64,000 nucleotides of DNA from Alphaproteobacteria bacterium (GTDB lineage: Bacteria > Pseudomonadota > Alphaproteobacteria > UBA2966). The notes under the pieces are model-generated. The model was not told the DNA's origin, made no database searches, and worked only from the letters and a program-made list of their open reading frames with translations. The position numbers and the translations under genes were made by a program. Where the stretch lies: assembly GCA_018654745.1 (NCBI GenBank), contig JABILA010000037.1:1-64000 (forward strand). Reading direction: 5' to 3'. Shown piece after piece: positions 15,620 through 23,961 of the stretch (the stretch's first letter is position 1; every line of letters starts with the position of its first letter).

Positions 15620-16759
15620 ATGAACGAGACATCACATATAGGGCTGCTGCCCAACGGCCTCGCCGACACCTTGTCGCCGGATGCCGGCTACGAATCCGCC
15701 AGTATCGAAGGCTTGATGTCCGCCTTTGCATCTTTCGGATATGACCGGATCAAACCGCCATTGGTCGAATTTGAGGAAAGCCTGCTCGACGGCCCCGGCC
15801 AGGCAGTTGGCAGTGATATGTTCCGCCTGATGGACCCTGTCTCCCAGCGCATGATGGGTGTCCGACCCGATATAACACCGCAAATCGCCCGAATTGCCGT
15901 GACACGCATGGCCAACGCGCCGCGCCCCCTGCGTTTGTCCTATGGCGGGCAGGTGCTGAAAGTACGGGCGTCGCAACTTCGTACAGAACGTCAGTTTACC
16001 CAGATCGGTGTGGAATTGATCGGCGCGCCTGAACTGGCTGCAGATGCAGAAGTTGTCTCGCTCGCCTGGCGTGCCCTCAGTGATCTTGGTGTTGGCGGTA
16101 TTTCCATAGACCTGAATTTACCAACACTGGTACCGGTTGTTTGCGCCGGTCTTGGTATGGCTGAGGCTGATGCCGAACGGGCACGCCTGGCACTGGATCG
16201 AAAAGATGCGGCGGCCGTTACCGGATTTGACAATGGCATTGGTGAATTGCTGGCAAATATGCTGGCGGCTGCCGGTCCTGCCGACAAGGCCCTGGAGAAA
16301 TTACTGGCGCTGGATTTACCGGATCAGGCCAGAATTCAGGTTGAACGCCTGGCCGGTGCCGTGGAATTAATCCGCGTTGCAGCGCCGGGCTTGTCCCTGA
16401 CCGTTGACGCCACAGAATTTCGCGGACTTGAATATCAGAACGGTATCTGTTTCACCATATTTTCTCGCGGTGTGCGTGGCGAGCTGGGACGTGGGGGCCG
16501 CTATGAATTGTCTTCCGGCGAAACTGCAACCGGCTTTTCCCTGTTTGGCGACAGCCTGATGCGCGCCTTGCCAGCGGCAGCCAACAGCCAAAAAGTATAT
16601 TTGCCTGAGGGCACAACAGTTGAACAGGCCGACGCGGTGCGCGCCCAGGGCCATGCGACCCTGCAGGGTTTTACCGGGTCTGCAGACGCAAAGGCAGAAG
16701 CGCAGCGCATGGGCTGCAGTCATTTATATGTCGACGGACGGGTTCAGAAAGCAGACTAG
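15620..16759 (+). CDS. hisZ: ATP phosphoribosyltransferase regulatory subunit
   Basis: A 379-aa paralogue of histidyl-tRNA synthetase that lacks aminoacylation function and activates short-form HisG in the first step of histidine synthesis. Visible class II synthetase-like motifs: FASFGYDRIKPPLVEFEESL, MRPD-like GVRPDITPQIARIAVTR (motif 2 region), and GLEYQNGICFTIFSRGVRGE near residue 273. The C-terminal anticodon-binding domain of real HisRS is missing or reduced. hisG is not in the window. ATG at 15620 has no clear Shine-Dalgarno. It is followed 45 bases later by purA. Confidence 0.88.
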   Translation: MNETSHIGLLPNGLADTLSPDAGYESASIEGLMSAFASFGYDRIKPPLVEFEESLLDGPGQAVGSDMFRLMDPVSQRMMGVRPDITPQIARIAVTRMANAPRPLRLSYGGQVLKVRASQLRTERQFTQIGVELIGAPELAADAEVVSLAWRALSDLGVGGISIDLNLPTLVPVVCAGLGMAEADAERARLALDRKDAAAVTGFDNGIGELLANMLAAAGPADKALEKLLALDLPDQARIQVERLAGAVELIRVAAPGLSLTVDATEFRGLEYQNGICFTIFSRGVRGELGRGGRYELSSGETATGFSLFGDSLMRALPAAANSQKVYLPEGTTVEQADAVRAQGHATLQGFTGSADAKAEAQRMGCSHLYVDGRVQKAD

Positions 16760-16804
16760 GTTCAGAACCAATTCATTTATTCATTTCCTAAACGAGAGAC
16801 CATC

Positions 16805-18094
16805 ATGGCAAACGTGACAGTTGTGGGTGCCCAGTGGGGCGACGAAGGCAAAGGCAAAATCGTTGACTGGCTCAGTAGCCGGGCCGATGTCGTCGTGCGA
16901 TTCCAGGGGGGGCATAACGCCGGTCATACGCTCGTTGTCGAAGGCGTTACCTATAAACTCAGCTCGCTGCCGTCCGGTGTTGTTGGCGGCAAGTTGTCCG
17001 TTATCGGCAATGGTGTGGTGCTGGACCCGTGGGCGTTTCTCGATGAAGTCAAACGCATTACCGACCAGGGTGTGACGATCAATCCTGACGTTCTGAAAAT
17101 CGCCGAAAACACGACGCTGATCCTGCCCCTGCATCAGGAACTGGACGCCATTCGCGAAGAAGCCAAAGGCAGTGATGTCATTGGCACAACACGTCGCGGC
17201 ATTGGTCCAGCCTATGAAGACAAGGTTGCCCGTCGCTCCCTGCGTGTCGGGGATCTGGCGGATCCGGAAAATCTGATGGGTCGTATCAATAATTTGCTGG
17301 TGCACCACAATGCCCTGCGCAAGGGCCTGGGGATTGAGCCCTTTGATGGCGACAAACTGCATGCTGACTTGCTGGCAGTGGCCCCGAAAATCCTGCCCTA
17401 TGTCGATGTTGTCTGGAAAGTGCTGGACCAGGCCAAGCGCAGTGGCAAGCGCATGTTGTTTGAAGGCGCTCAGGGGGCGTTGCTGGACAATGATCACGGT
17501 ACCTTCCCGTTCGTGACGTCCTCTAATACCCTTGCTGGTCAAGCCTCGGTTGGCTCGGGCCTTGGTCCGGACGCTGTGGGTTTTGTACTGGGCATCGCCA
17601 AGGCCTACACCACCCGCGTCGGCGCGGGTCCGTTTCCAACTGAACTGTTTGATGAAGTTGGCCAGGGTCTGGGTGAACGCGGTCACGAATTTGGTACGGT
17701 GACCGGACGGTCGCGTCGGTGCGGCTGGTTCGATGCCGTTCTGGTGCGCCAGACCGCCAAACTGAACGGTATGCACGGCATTGCCCTGACCAAACTGGAT
17801 GTGCTGGACGGCATGGATGAACTGAAAGTCTGTGTTGGTTACAAGCTGGACGGCGAAACGCTGGATTATCTACCCTCACAACCAGCCCTGCAGGCCCGGG
17901 TTGAGCCGGTGTACGAGACCATGGAAGGCTGGTCCGACAGCACCGTCGGTGCCAAGGGCTGGAGCGATTTGCCCGCAACGGCTGTCAAATATATCCGCCG
18001 TATCGAAGAACTGATCGAGGCCCCGGTTGCCATGTTGTCGACCAGCCCTCATCGCCAGGATACCTTGCTGGTTCGCGACCCCTTCGAAGACTGA
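16805..18094 (+). CDS. purA: adenylosuccinate synthetase
   Basis: Joins IMP and aspartate with GTP in AMP synthesis. The 429-aa protein has the N-terminal signature [20 protein letters not shown], then [28 protein letters not shown] and [18 protein letters not shown], ending with [17 protein letters not shown]. All regions of the family are present at full length. It lies close behind hisZ on the same strand, and both genes belong to purine/histidine-linked metabolism. It converges with the uronate-dehydrogenase-like gene, separated by 5 bases, with a short TGATCAG-AC-CTGATCA palindrome across the junction. Confidence 0.97.
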   Translation: MANVTVVGAQWGDEGKGKIVDWLSSRADVVVRFQGGHNAGHTLVVEGVTYKLSSLPSGVVGGKLSVIGNGVVLDPWAFLDEVKRITDQGVTINPDVLKIAENTTLILPLHQELDAIREEAKGSDVIGTTRRGIGPAYEDKVARRSLRVGDLADPENLMGRINNLLVHHNALRKGLGIEPFDGDKLHADLLAVAPKILPYVDVVWKVLDQAKRSGKRMLFEGAQGALLDNDHGTFPFVTSSNTLAGQASVGSGLGPDAVGFVLGIAKAYTTRVGAGPFPTELFDEVGQGLGERGHEFGTVTGRSRRCGWFDAVLVRQTAKLNGMHGIALTKLDVLDGMDELKVCVGYKLDGETLDYLPSQPALQARVEPVYETMEGWSDSTVGAKGWSDLPATAVKYIRRIEELIEAPVAMLSTSPHRQDTLLVRDPFED

Positions 18095-18099
18095 TGTGA

Positions 18100-18921
18100 T
18101 CAGACCTGATCATCGGCAACAGGTTTTGCCGGGTTGGGTATGGATTCTGCTGTAACAAAGACACCGCCTTGCAAAGTCTCTGGCAAGGTGTGGTCAGCGT
18201 CGGGATTATGTGCTGCCAATATTTCAGCGGCATAGTCTTCACTTTTGTCCATGGGGGCATAACCCAGCCTCAGGGCGTTTGAATTATCCCACCAGGCGCG
18301 TTTGTTGTCAGACATGCCATAGACGATTTCACTTTTGATATCGGCGTGCTCCAGTCCGATACTGACCAGCTGGGCAAAATCACGCGGGCTGATCCAGATG
18401 GCCAGCCTGCGCACATCCAATGGCCGTTCCCCGACATTACCGATCCGAATGGACAGGACTTCCAGTCCGTATTTGTCGGCGTAAAGCTGACCCAGGGATT
18501 CACCAAATACCTTGCTCAGGCCATAGCGGCTGTCCGGGCGGGGCGGGGCCGTGTGGTCAATGGTTTCATCTCGGTCATAAAATCCCATGGCATGATTACT
18601 GCTGGCAAAGACGATGCGTTTGACACCTTCCAGACGGGCCGCTTCAAACAGATTGTGGGCTCCGATGATGTTTGCCTGCAGGATTGAATCCCAGTCGCCC
18701 TCAACCGAATAGCCGCCCAGGTGAATGATGGCGTCTACGCCTTGGACGGTTTTTCGCATTGATTCCAGGCTTGTCAGGTCCGACAGCATGAATTCTTCAG
18801 TGGCCCGACAATCATCGATATTAACCCTGTCAGACAGACGCAAGCGGTATTGGCCAGCAAGTTCGTGGCGCAAATATGTGCCAACACCGCCAGCTGCACC
18901 TGTCAAAAGTACCTGTTTCAT
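18100..18921 (-). CDS. NAD-dependent uronate dehydrogenase-like SDR
   Basis: A 273-aa extended short-chain dehydrogenase. The N-terminal dinucleotide motif is VLLTGAAGGVGTYLR; the catalytic Tyr-Lys appears as SRYGLSKVFGE after an ASSNHAMGFY stretch. Sequence style and length match uronate dehydrogenases, which oxidise galacturonate or glucuronate to the aldarolactone; other hexose-type substrates are possible. ATG at 18921 is favoured by AGGAAC upstream. It diverges from a TRAP transporter operon, suggesting the transporter brings in its substrate. The intervening region contains an imperfect TTATTG…CAAATAA palindrome (18949-18981) that could bind a local regulator. Confidence 0.75.
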   Translation of the reverse strand: MKQVLLTGAAGGVGTYLRHELAGQYRLRLSDRVNIDDCRATEEFMLSDLTSLESMRKTVQGVDAIIHLGGYSVEGDWDSILQANIIGAHNLFEAARLEGVKRIVFASSNHAMGFYDRDETIDHTAPPRPDSRYGLSKVFGESLGQLYADKYGLEVLSIRIGNVGERPLDVRRLAIWISPRDFAQLVSIGLEHADIKSEIVYGMSDNKRAWWDNSNALRLGYAPMDKSEDYAAEILAAHNPDADHTLPETLQGGVFVTAESIPNPAKPVADDQV

Positions 18922-19145
18922 AGGGGTTCCTGCGCTGAAAATGATCACTTATTGTGTAAAATCATATCATAATACAAATAAGTCGCTCGACTCCACTATT
19001 CAACGCCGAAAGCCGGTGTTACGGTTTTTTGGATTTGCTAACAAATATCAAGACGAAACCGGTCCAGCTGACAGTCTGGAATTGCTCTAAGTGTTGAGAG
19101 TCTTCCAGCGACGTAAAACACAGGGACCTTTACAGGGAGATCTAG

Positions 19146-20162
19146 ATGAAATTTTTGAAATTAGCAGCCTATGCTGCAGCACTTACAGTGGCCACAACTG
19201 GTCTGGCGAGTGCAAAGGATTATGTCCTCAAGATTCAGACGCACCTGAGTGCTGAATCCCTTAACGGTAAAAACGCTGCCAAATTTGCCAAAAATGTCGA
19301 AGCAATGTCTGGCGGCCGTTTGAAGCTGGAAATGTTCTATTCAGCCTCTGTTGTCAAATCCACAGAAACATTTGACGCTGCTGCGAACGGCATCCTCGAC
19401 GGTGACATGACCGGTGGTGGTTACCAGACCGGCAAGAACGCTGCCTTCCAGTTTGTTGGCGACATCATGGGTGGTTACAACACACCCTGGGAACAGCTGT
19501 CCTGGCTCTATTATGGTGGCGGCCTGGAATCAGCCCAGAAGCTTTATAACAAATACGGCATGCAGCTGATCGGCTGGTGGGTTGGTGGACAAGAATCCAT
19601 GAACTCTTCAAAACCTCTCCGGGGTCCGGCTGATCTGAAAAACTGGAAGTTCCGTTCACCTCCAGGCATGGAAACCGAAATCTTTGCGGAAATGGGTGCA
19701 TCACCTATCGTGATGGATTTTGGTGAGATCTTTACAGCTCTGGAAACCAAGATCATTGATGGTGCCGACGCTTCAAACGTCACAACCAACAAATCTCTTG
19801 GCATCTATGACCTGGTCAAGCACACAACCTATCCAGGTTTCCACTCCATGCCTTCTGATCACCTGGCGCTCAACAAGGAAGTCTATGACGGCCTGCCCGC
19901 CGATCTGAAAGCAATTCTGAACGGTGCCATGCAGCAGCTGTCATTCCAGCATGCCCTGAGTTTCCAGGTGGCCATGAGTGAGACTGCCACACAAATTCAG
20001 AAAGATGGTGTTACCCTTCACGACTGGTCCACTGCGGACCGTGAAGCTTTCCGCGTTGCCGCTCAAAAGAAATGGCAAGAGTGGGGCGACCGTACACCGG
20101 AAGCACGTTCTCTGGTTGACAGTCACGTCAGTTTCATGAAGCGTATTGGCTTGTTGAAATAA
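19146..20162 (+). CDS. dctP: TRAP transporter substrate-binding protein
   Basis: Periplasmic solute receptor (338 aa) of a tripartite ATP-independent transporter. It has a cleavable signal peptide ending near TTGLASAKD, then the DctP fold: YVLKIQTHLS, GGRLKLEMFYSASVV, RGPADLKNWKFRSPPGMETE (containing the conserved Arg that binds the ligand carboxylate), and GADASNVTTNKSLGIYDLVK. The ligand is most likely a keto-acid or sugar acid, judging from the neighbouring uronate dehydrogenase-like gene (inference). A strong terminator-like hairpin lies between this gene and dctQ, fitting the higher expression of the binding protein. Confidence 0.93.
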   Translation: MKFLKLAAYAAALTVATTGLASAKDYVLKIQTHLSAESLNGKNAAKFAKNVEAMSGGRLKLEMFYSASVVKSTETFDAAANGILDGDMTGGGYQTGKNAAFQFVGDIMGGYNTPWEQLSWLYYGGGLESAQKLYNKYGMQLIGWWVGGQESMNSSKPLRGPADLKNWKFRSPPGMETEIFAEMGASPIVMDFGEIFTALETKIIDGADASNVTTNKSLGIYDLVKHTTYPGFHSMPSDHLALNKEVYDGLPADLKAILNGAMQQLSFQHALSFQVAMSETATQIQKDGVTLHDWSTADREAFRVAAQKKWQEWGDRTPEARSLVDSHVSFMKRIGLLK

Positions 20163-20176
20163 ACAAGTCCTGGAAG

Positions 20177-20206
20177 CGGCGGGCAAATAAGTGCCCGCCG
20201 TTTTTT
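20177..20206 (+). terminator. intrinsic terminator/attenuator between dctP and dctQ
   Basis: CGGCGGGCA (20177-20185) pairs perfectly with TGCCCGCCG (20192-20200) around a 6-nt loop, followed directly by six T residues. Since dctQ and dctM follow 55 bases later with no obvious promoter, partial read-through is likely. Confidence 0.85.
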
Positions 20207-20260
20207 CTTCTCAATTTCTGACGCCAATATATTTTATTTGAATTTCCGGCTGAGGTCCTG

Positions 20261-20908
20261 ATGCCCCAACTTGAAACCTCTACCATGATCTGGATCACAT
20301 CGCTGACGGTAACCGTCATTGCCTGGCTGATCTTTGTGTCACCAAAACTGGTCCCAATGTTGTCGCGGACGATCCATCAGACTGCGGAAGACGTACCCCG
20401 CAAGCTTACGATCATCGACAAAATTACACTTTATATGTCGTCGGTTCTGATGTTTATCGTCGCCTTCATTATGGCCTTCATGTTTTACGAAGTTGTGATG
20501 CGCTATTTTTTCAAGGCACCGACTTTATGGGTAGAAGAGATGTCGCGCTGGCTTGGCGGCGTCATATTCCTGTTGTCGGGGCTTTATGCCATGCAGCAGC
20601 GCAGCCACATCCGGGTTGTCCTGATCTACGATATGGTATCGCGCCCGGTCCAGCGCATCTTCGATCTTATCGCCGCTGGCTGTATCATTTTCTTTTGCTA
20701 TGCCGCTGCAACGGGCTATTACAAAAACGCCATGATGAAGTTGACCACATGGGAGCTTTATGGTTCTGCCTGGAACCCGCCTATCCCTGCGACCATGAAG
20801 CCGCTGATCGTTATCGCCTGCACCTGGATGGCAGTCCAGACAATCAATAATCTGATCGCAGACTGGTCAAAGCCCAAAGAGGTGCATGACCCGGTCGACG
20901 ACATCTAA
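20261..20908 (+). CDS. dctQ: TRAP transporter small permease subunit
   Basis: A 215-aa DctQ-type membrane protein with an extra N-terminal helix (TMIWITSLTVTVIAWLIFVS), then the four-helix core: SSVLMFIVAFIMAFMFYEVV, an amphipathic WVEEMSRWLGG motif typical of DctQ, and two C-terminal helices. It pairs with DctM to form the membrane complex that uses the sodium gradient to move the DctP-bound ligand. It sits between dctP and dctM in the same direction. Confidence 0.9.
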   Translation: MPQLETSTMIWITSLTVTVIAWLIFVSPKLVPMLSRTIHQTAEDVPRKLTIIDKITLYMSSVLMFIVAFIMAFMFYEVVMRYFFKAPTLWVEEMSRWLGGVIFLLSGLYAMQQRSHIRVVLIYDMVSRPVQRIFDLIAAGCIIFFCYAAATGYYKNAMMKLTTWELYGSAWNPPIPATMKPLIVIACTWMAVQTINNLIADWSKPKEVHDPVDDI

Positions 20909-20920
20909 AGGAATAGTTTT

Positions 20921-22261
20921 GTGGGTGTAGCTGAAATTTCACTGCTGTTACTGGTCGGCATTATTGCCTTGCTGGCCCTGGGTGTCCCACTTGGTTTGGC
21001 GTCAGGTTTCCTTGGGGCGGCGATTGCCTACTGGAAGTTTGGCGAACGGGGATTCTTTATCCTTGGCCAGCGCATGTACGACATCACTATTGAACATGCC
21101 TTGCTGGCTGTGCCTTTGTTCATCTTCATGGCCATGCTGCTGGAACGCAGTGATATCGCCAAGGATATGTATAGCTCGCTGAATATATGGCTGAGCAAAA
21201 CACGTGGCGGCATCGCTATTGTCACGTCGATTATGGCGATCATCATGGCCGCCATGTCCGGTATTATTGGCGGTGAGATTGTCTTGCTGGGTCTGATTGC
21301 CCTGCCACAGATGTTGCGGCTTGGCTATGACCAGAACCTGGCGGTCGGTACGATCTGCGCGTCCGGCTCTCTGGGTACCATGATCCCGCCCTCAATTGTG
21401 CTGATCATTTACGGCGTTGTCACCGAGACATCGATCCACGCCCTGTTCAAGGCGGCCATTGTACCGGGACTGATGCTGGGCGGTATTTACATTGCCTACA
21501 TCATGGTCCGCACGCGCATGAATCCTGAACTGGCACCTCTGCCTGAACTTGAAGTAGAGGTCACCCTGATGGACAAGCTGATTGCGCTGAAGGGTGTGCT
21601 GCCACCTGTGCTGCTGGTTTTTGCCATTCTGGGCTCGATTTACGGCGGTATTACCGGCATTACCGAGGCTGCGGCCATTGGCTGTATCGGTACCCTGTTC
21701 ATTATTAAAATGCGCGGTGAATTTTCCCTCGGGCTGTTGCTGGAAGCTCTGCAACGCACCATGCGCTCAACTGGCACAATTATCTGGGTAACCTTTGGTG
21801 CGACAGCTCTGGCCGGTGCCTATTCACTGGTAGGTGGGCCCACATTTGTGGCCAACTCCATCGTTGGTTTTGATCTGCCGCCCATGGGCGTCATTCTGAT
21901 GATGATGGCCGTATTCCTGTTTCTGGGCGCAGTTATGGACTGGGTCGGAATTGTGCTGCTGGCCATGCCGGTCTTTTTGCCGATTGTGGCGAAATTCAGC
22001 ACCGAAGATATGGGACTATTGGGCGGGCTGGAATCCAAACATATGGCTGTCTGGTTCGGCATCCTGTTCTGCGTCAACATGCAGGTCAGTTTCCTCAGCC
22101 CACCCTTTGGCGGGGCTGCGTTCTATCTGAAATCTGTGGCCCCACCGCACATCAAACTGACAGATATCTTCAAGGGATTTCTGCCGTTTATTGTGATGCA
22201 GCTGATTGTTCTGGCCATTATGTTGCTGTTCCCTGAAATCACATCAGTCTTCCTCGACTGA
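20921..22261 (+). CDS. dctM: TRAP transporter large permease subunit
   Basis: A 446-aa polytopic permease with about 12 helices. Family blocks include GVPLGLASGFLGA, AMSGIIGGEIVLLGLIALPQ, ASGSLGTMIPPSIVLIIYG (the conserved GxxGxxIPPS region) and the C-terminal ProPhe-rich LSPPFGGAAFYLKSVAP. It starts with GTG at 20921, 12 bases after dctQ, with AAAGGAA in front. It is the last gene of the dctPQM operon and converges with the HpxZ-like gene. Confidence 0.93.
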   Translation: MGVAEISLLLLVGIIALLALGVPLGLASGFLGAAIAYWKFGERGFFILGQRMYDITIEHALLAVPLFIFMAMLLERSDIAKDMYSSLNIWLSKTRGGIAIVTSIMAIIMAAMSGIIGGEIVLLGLIALPQMLRLGYDQNLAVGTICASGSLGTMIPPSIVLIIYGVVTETSIHALFKAAIVPGLMLGGIYIAYIMVRTRMNPELAPLPELEVEVTLMDKLIALKGVLPPVLLVFAILGSIYGGITGITEAAAIGCIGTLFIIKMRGEFSLGLLLEALQRTMRSTGTIIWVTFGATALAGAYSLVGGPTFVANSIVGFDLPPMGVILMMMAVFLFLGAVMDWVGIVLLAMPVFLPIVAKFSTEDMGLLGGLESKHMAVWFGILFCVNMQVSFLSPPFGGAAFYLKSVAPPHIKLTDIFKGFLPFIVMQLIVLAIMLLFPEITSVFLD

Positions 22262-22305
22262 TCCGGCGGATCGTCAGCAAGGCTTATTTTCGGGGCGGTT
22301 TCAGG

Positions 22306-22710
22306 CTACCAAACCTTCGTGCCATCCGTTGTTGATACGTGGGCGCTTACAACTTTCCAACCCTCTTCGGGAAAGTTCACCCACGTCTGACTTTGACGTC
22401 CAACCAGGTCGTGCCCGCGAACCTTGAACTCGAGATTGACCGTAGCGAAGTCACGACCGATGGTCAGAATTTCAAGCCTGATCCGTTTCTCCTTTATTCC
22501 AGGACCTGGCTTGCGGGCTACCCGATGGGCATGGATCTCATCAAAACCATATCCATGTTCACTCATGGCAAGGCGGACAGTATGAGGGCTGCGCCAGAAG
22601 GTGTTGTCCAGAATGTCGATGTCCCGGGTCTCCAGGGCAGTTTCATACTGTTCAAACAGCTGCCGGATTTCTTCGACAACCTCAGGGATATTGGCCGTAA
22701 AGTCTTTCAT
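22306..22710 (-). CDS. HpxZ/AtzH-like small NTF2-fold protein
   Basis: A 134-aa SnoaL/NTF2-like protein of the HpxZ/AtzH group (DUF3225). Recognisable pieces are EEIRQLFEQYETALETRDID, FWRSPHTVRLAMSEHGYGFD and VSAHVSTTDGTKVW. Members lie beside AtzE/HpxY amidases in oxalurate and cyanurate catabolism; AtzH itself has a hydrolase role in 1,3-dicarboxyurea breakdown. ATG at 22710 starts 13 bases after the amidase stop codon, so the two genes are co-transcribed. The longer frame to 22827 overlaps the amidase and is not credible. Confidence 0.8.
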   Translation of the reverse strand: MKDFTANIPEVVEEIRQLFEQYETALETRDIDILDNTFWRSPHTVRLAMSEHGYGFDEIHAHRVARKPGPGIKEKRIRLEILTIGRDFATVNLEFKVRGHDLVGRQSQTWVNFPEEGWKVVSAHVSTTDGTKVW

Positions 22711-22723
22711 GAATTCGGGCTCT

Positions 22724-23908
22724 CTAGTCACCTGTCGATTCGCTGGCCAGCGCGCTGGCAAGTGCCACGAGACTGGCATCTTCGTGGGCACCGGCAAGGA
22801 TCGACAACCCGACGGGCGCCCCGTCAACAGTTGCCCCCGGGATGCTGACCTGGGGAAAGCCCGTTAATCCGCCATGGGCGCACAAACCAAGTATTTTTTC
22901 CCGAACCTGGTTTTGCTCTGGCAGGGGCAAATTTTTAGGCGGGGCGGGGAAAGGTGTCGTCGGCATTACAAGAACGGCTCCCGGCGGCAGCAGATAGTCC
23001 AGCCTCGCCCGGGCTTCATGTTTCATCAACAAGGCCCACTGCCTGTCAACTTCCGGAACCATCGACCCCATGATCAGACCACGTGCTACATTGAAAGCTA
23101 ACCGTGGGTTTGTTTTTTCGATCCAATCCTGAAAGGTATGCCAGGCTTCCGCCATCTGCAAAGTCCTTTGGGTTCGGCCCCAAACTGAAATTCCCTGTGG
23201 TGCCATGACCTCTTCAACAACATGACCAGTCAGTTTGCCAATTTTGTCGACAAGAGGAAGCAGCGCCTTTCTTGTTTGGGGATCAGCGAAGCCAAAAGCA
23301 TCTACGGCGACGACAACGCGTGAGGGCAGATTTTTGTTGATTGTCTCTTCCAGCAAAACGGATGACACACGTTCAAACGTATCTGCATCCCGTGCAAACC
23401 ACCCTGTTGTGTCGCTGTCAGGAGCCTGTGGCATCATGCCAGTCAGGTTCAGGCGACCATGTGTTGGCCGAATTCCGTATAAACCACAAAAACTGGCAGG
23501 CACACGAATTGAGCCGCCGGTATCGGTTCCCAATCCGGTATCCGCAAGGCCACCTGCGACAGCTGCCGCTGTGCCGGAAGAAGACCCACCAGGGACCCGA
23601 TCCGGTGCTGCACTGTTCAGAGGTGTTCCGTAAAAGGCATTTTCTCCGAGAATGCCCAGCGAAACTTCATCCGTAATGGTTTTCCCTGTCAGACAGGCAC
23701 CGGCATCAAGAAGCGTTTGTATGGCCCATGCATGTTTGTCCGGGATGGCATTGCTCGAAGCCCAATCCGGGTTTCCACCACCTGTCGGGTGACCTGCAAC
23801 ATCAAATAGGTCCTTGGCGACAAATTCTAATCCATCAAGGGGGCCGCTGGATGTCGCTTCAATGCGGATGTCGCCTTCCGGTGTGAGCGCATTGATGTTT
23901 TCGGTCAT
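22724..23908 (-). CDS. amidase-signature hydrolase (AtzE/HpxY-like)
   Basis: A 394-aa amidase-signature enzyme. The Ser-cisSer-Lys triad can be seen: Lys in FVAKDLFD (near residue 32), the cis-Ser in PGGSSSGTAAAVAGG (about 110) and the nucleophile in GTDTGGSIRVPASF (about 130-140). It is shorter than most members (about 450-480), as in the AtzE branch. Paired with an HpxZ/AtzH-like gene, the likely substrate is a carboxylated urea such as oxalurate or 1-carboxybiuret. The small third subunit (AtzG/HpxX), normally just upstream, is absent: only 53 bases separate this gene from the cyclase gene. Confidence 0.85.
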   Translation of the reverse strand: MTENINALTPEGDIRIEATSSGPLDGLEFVAKDLFDVAGHPTGGGNPDWASSNAIPDKHAWAIQTLLDAGACLTGKTITDEVSLGILGENAFYGTPLNSAAPDRVPGGSSSGTAAAVAGGLADTGLGTDTGGSIRVPASFCGLYGIRPTHGRLNLTGMMPQAPDSDTTGWFARDADTFERVSSVLLEETINKNLPSRVVVAVDAFGFADPQTRKALLPLVDKIGKLTGHVVEEVMAPQGISVWGRTQRTLQMAEAWHTFQDWIEKTNPRLAFNVARGLIMGSMVPEVDRQWALLMKHEARARLDYLLPPGAVLVMPTTPFPAPPKNLPLPEQNQVREKILGLCAHGGLTGFPQVSIPGATVDGAPVGLSILAGAHEDASLVALASALASESTGD

Positions 23909-23961
23909 GCAATAACTCTCCGAAGGAACAAGATGTCAGGGGAACGCTGCCTGCCTGTGCT

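Noticed and set aside
16781-17776. 331-codon minus-strand ORF
   Set aside because: Antisense to purA, whose identity is certain; the frame is open because of codon usage.
18097-18112. TGATCAG-AC-CTGATCA palindrome at the purA/udh junction as a regulatory site
   Set aside because: It lies across two stop codons between convergent genes; at most a weak terminator.
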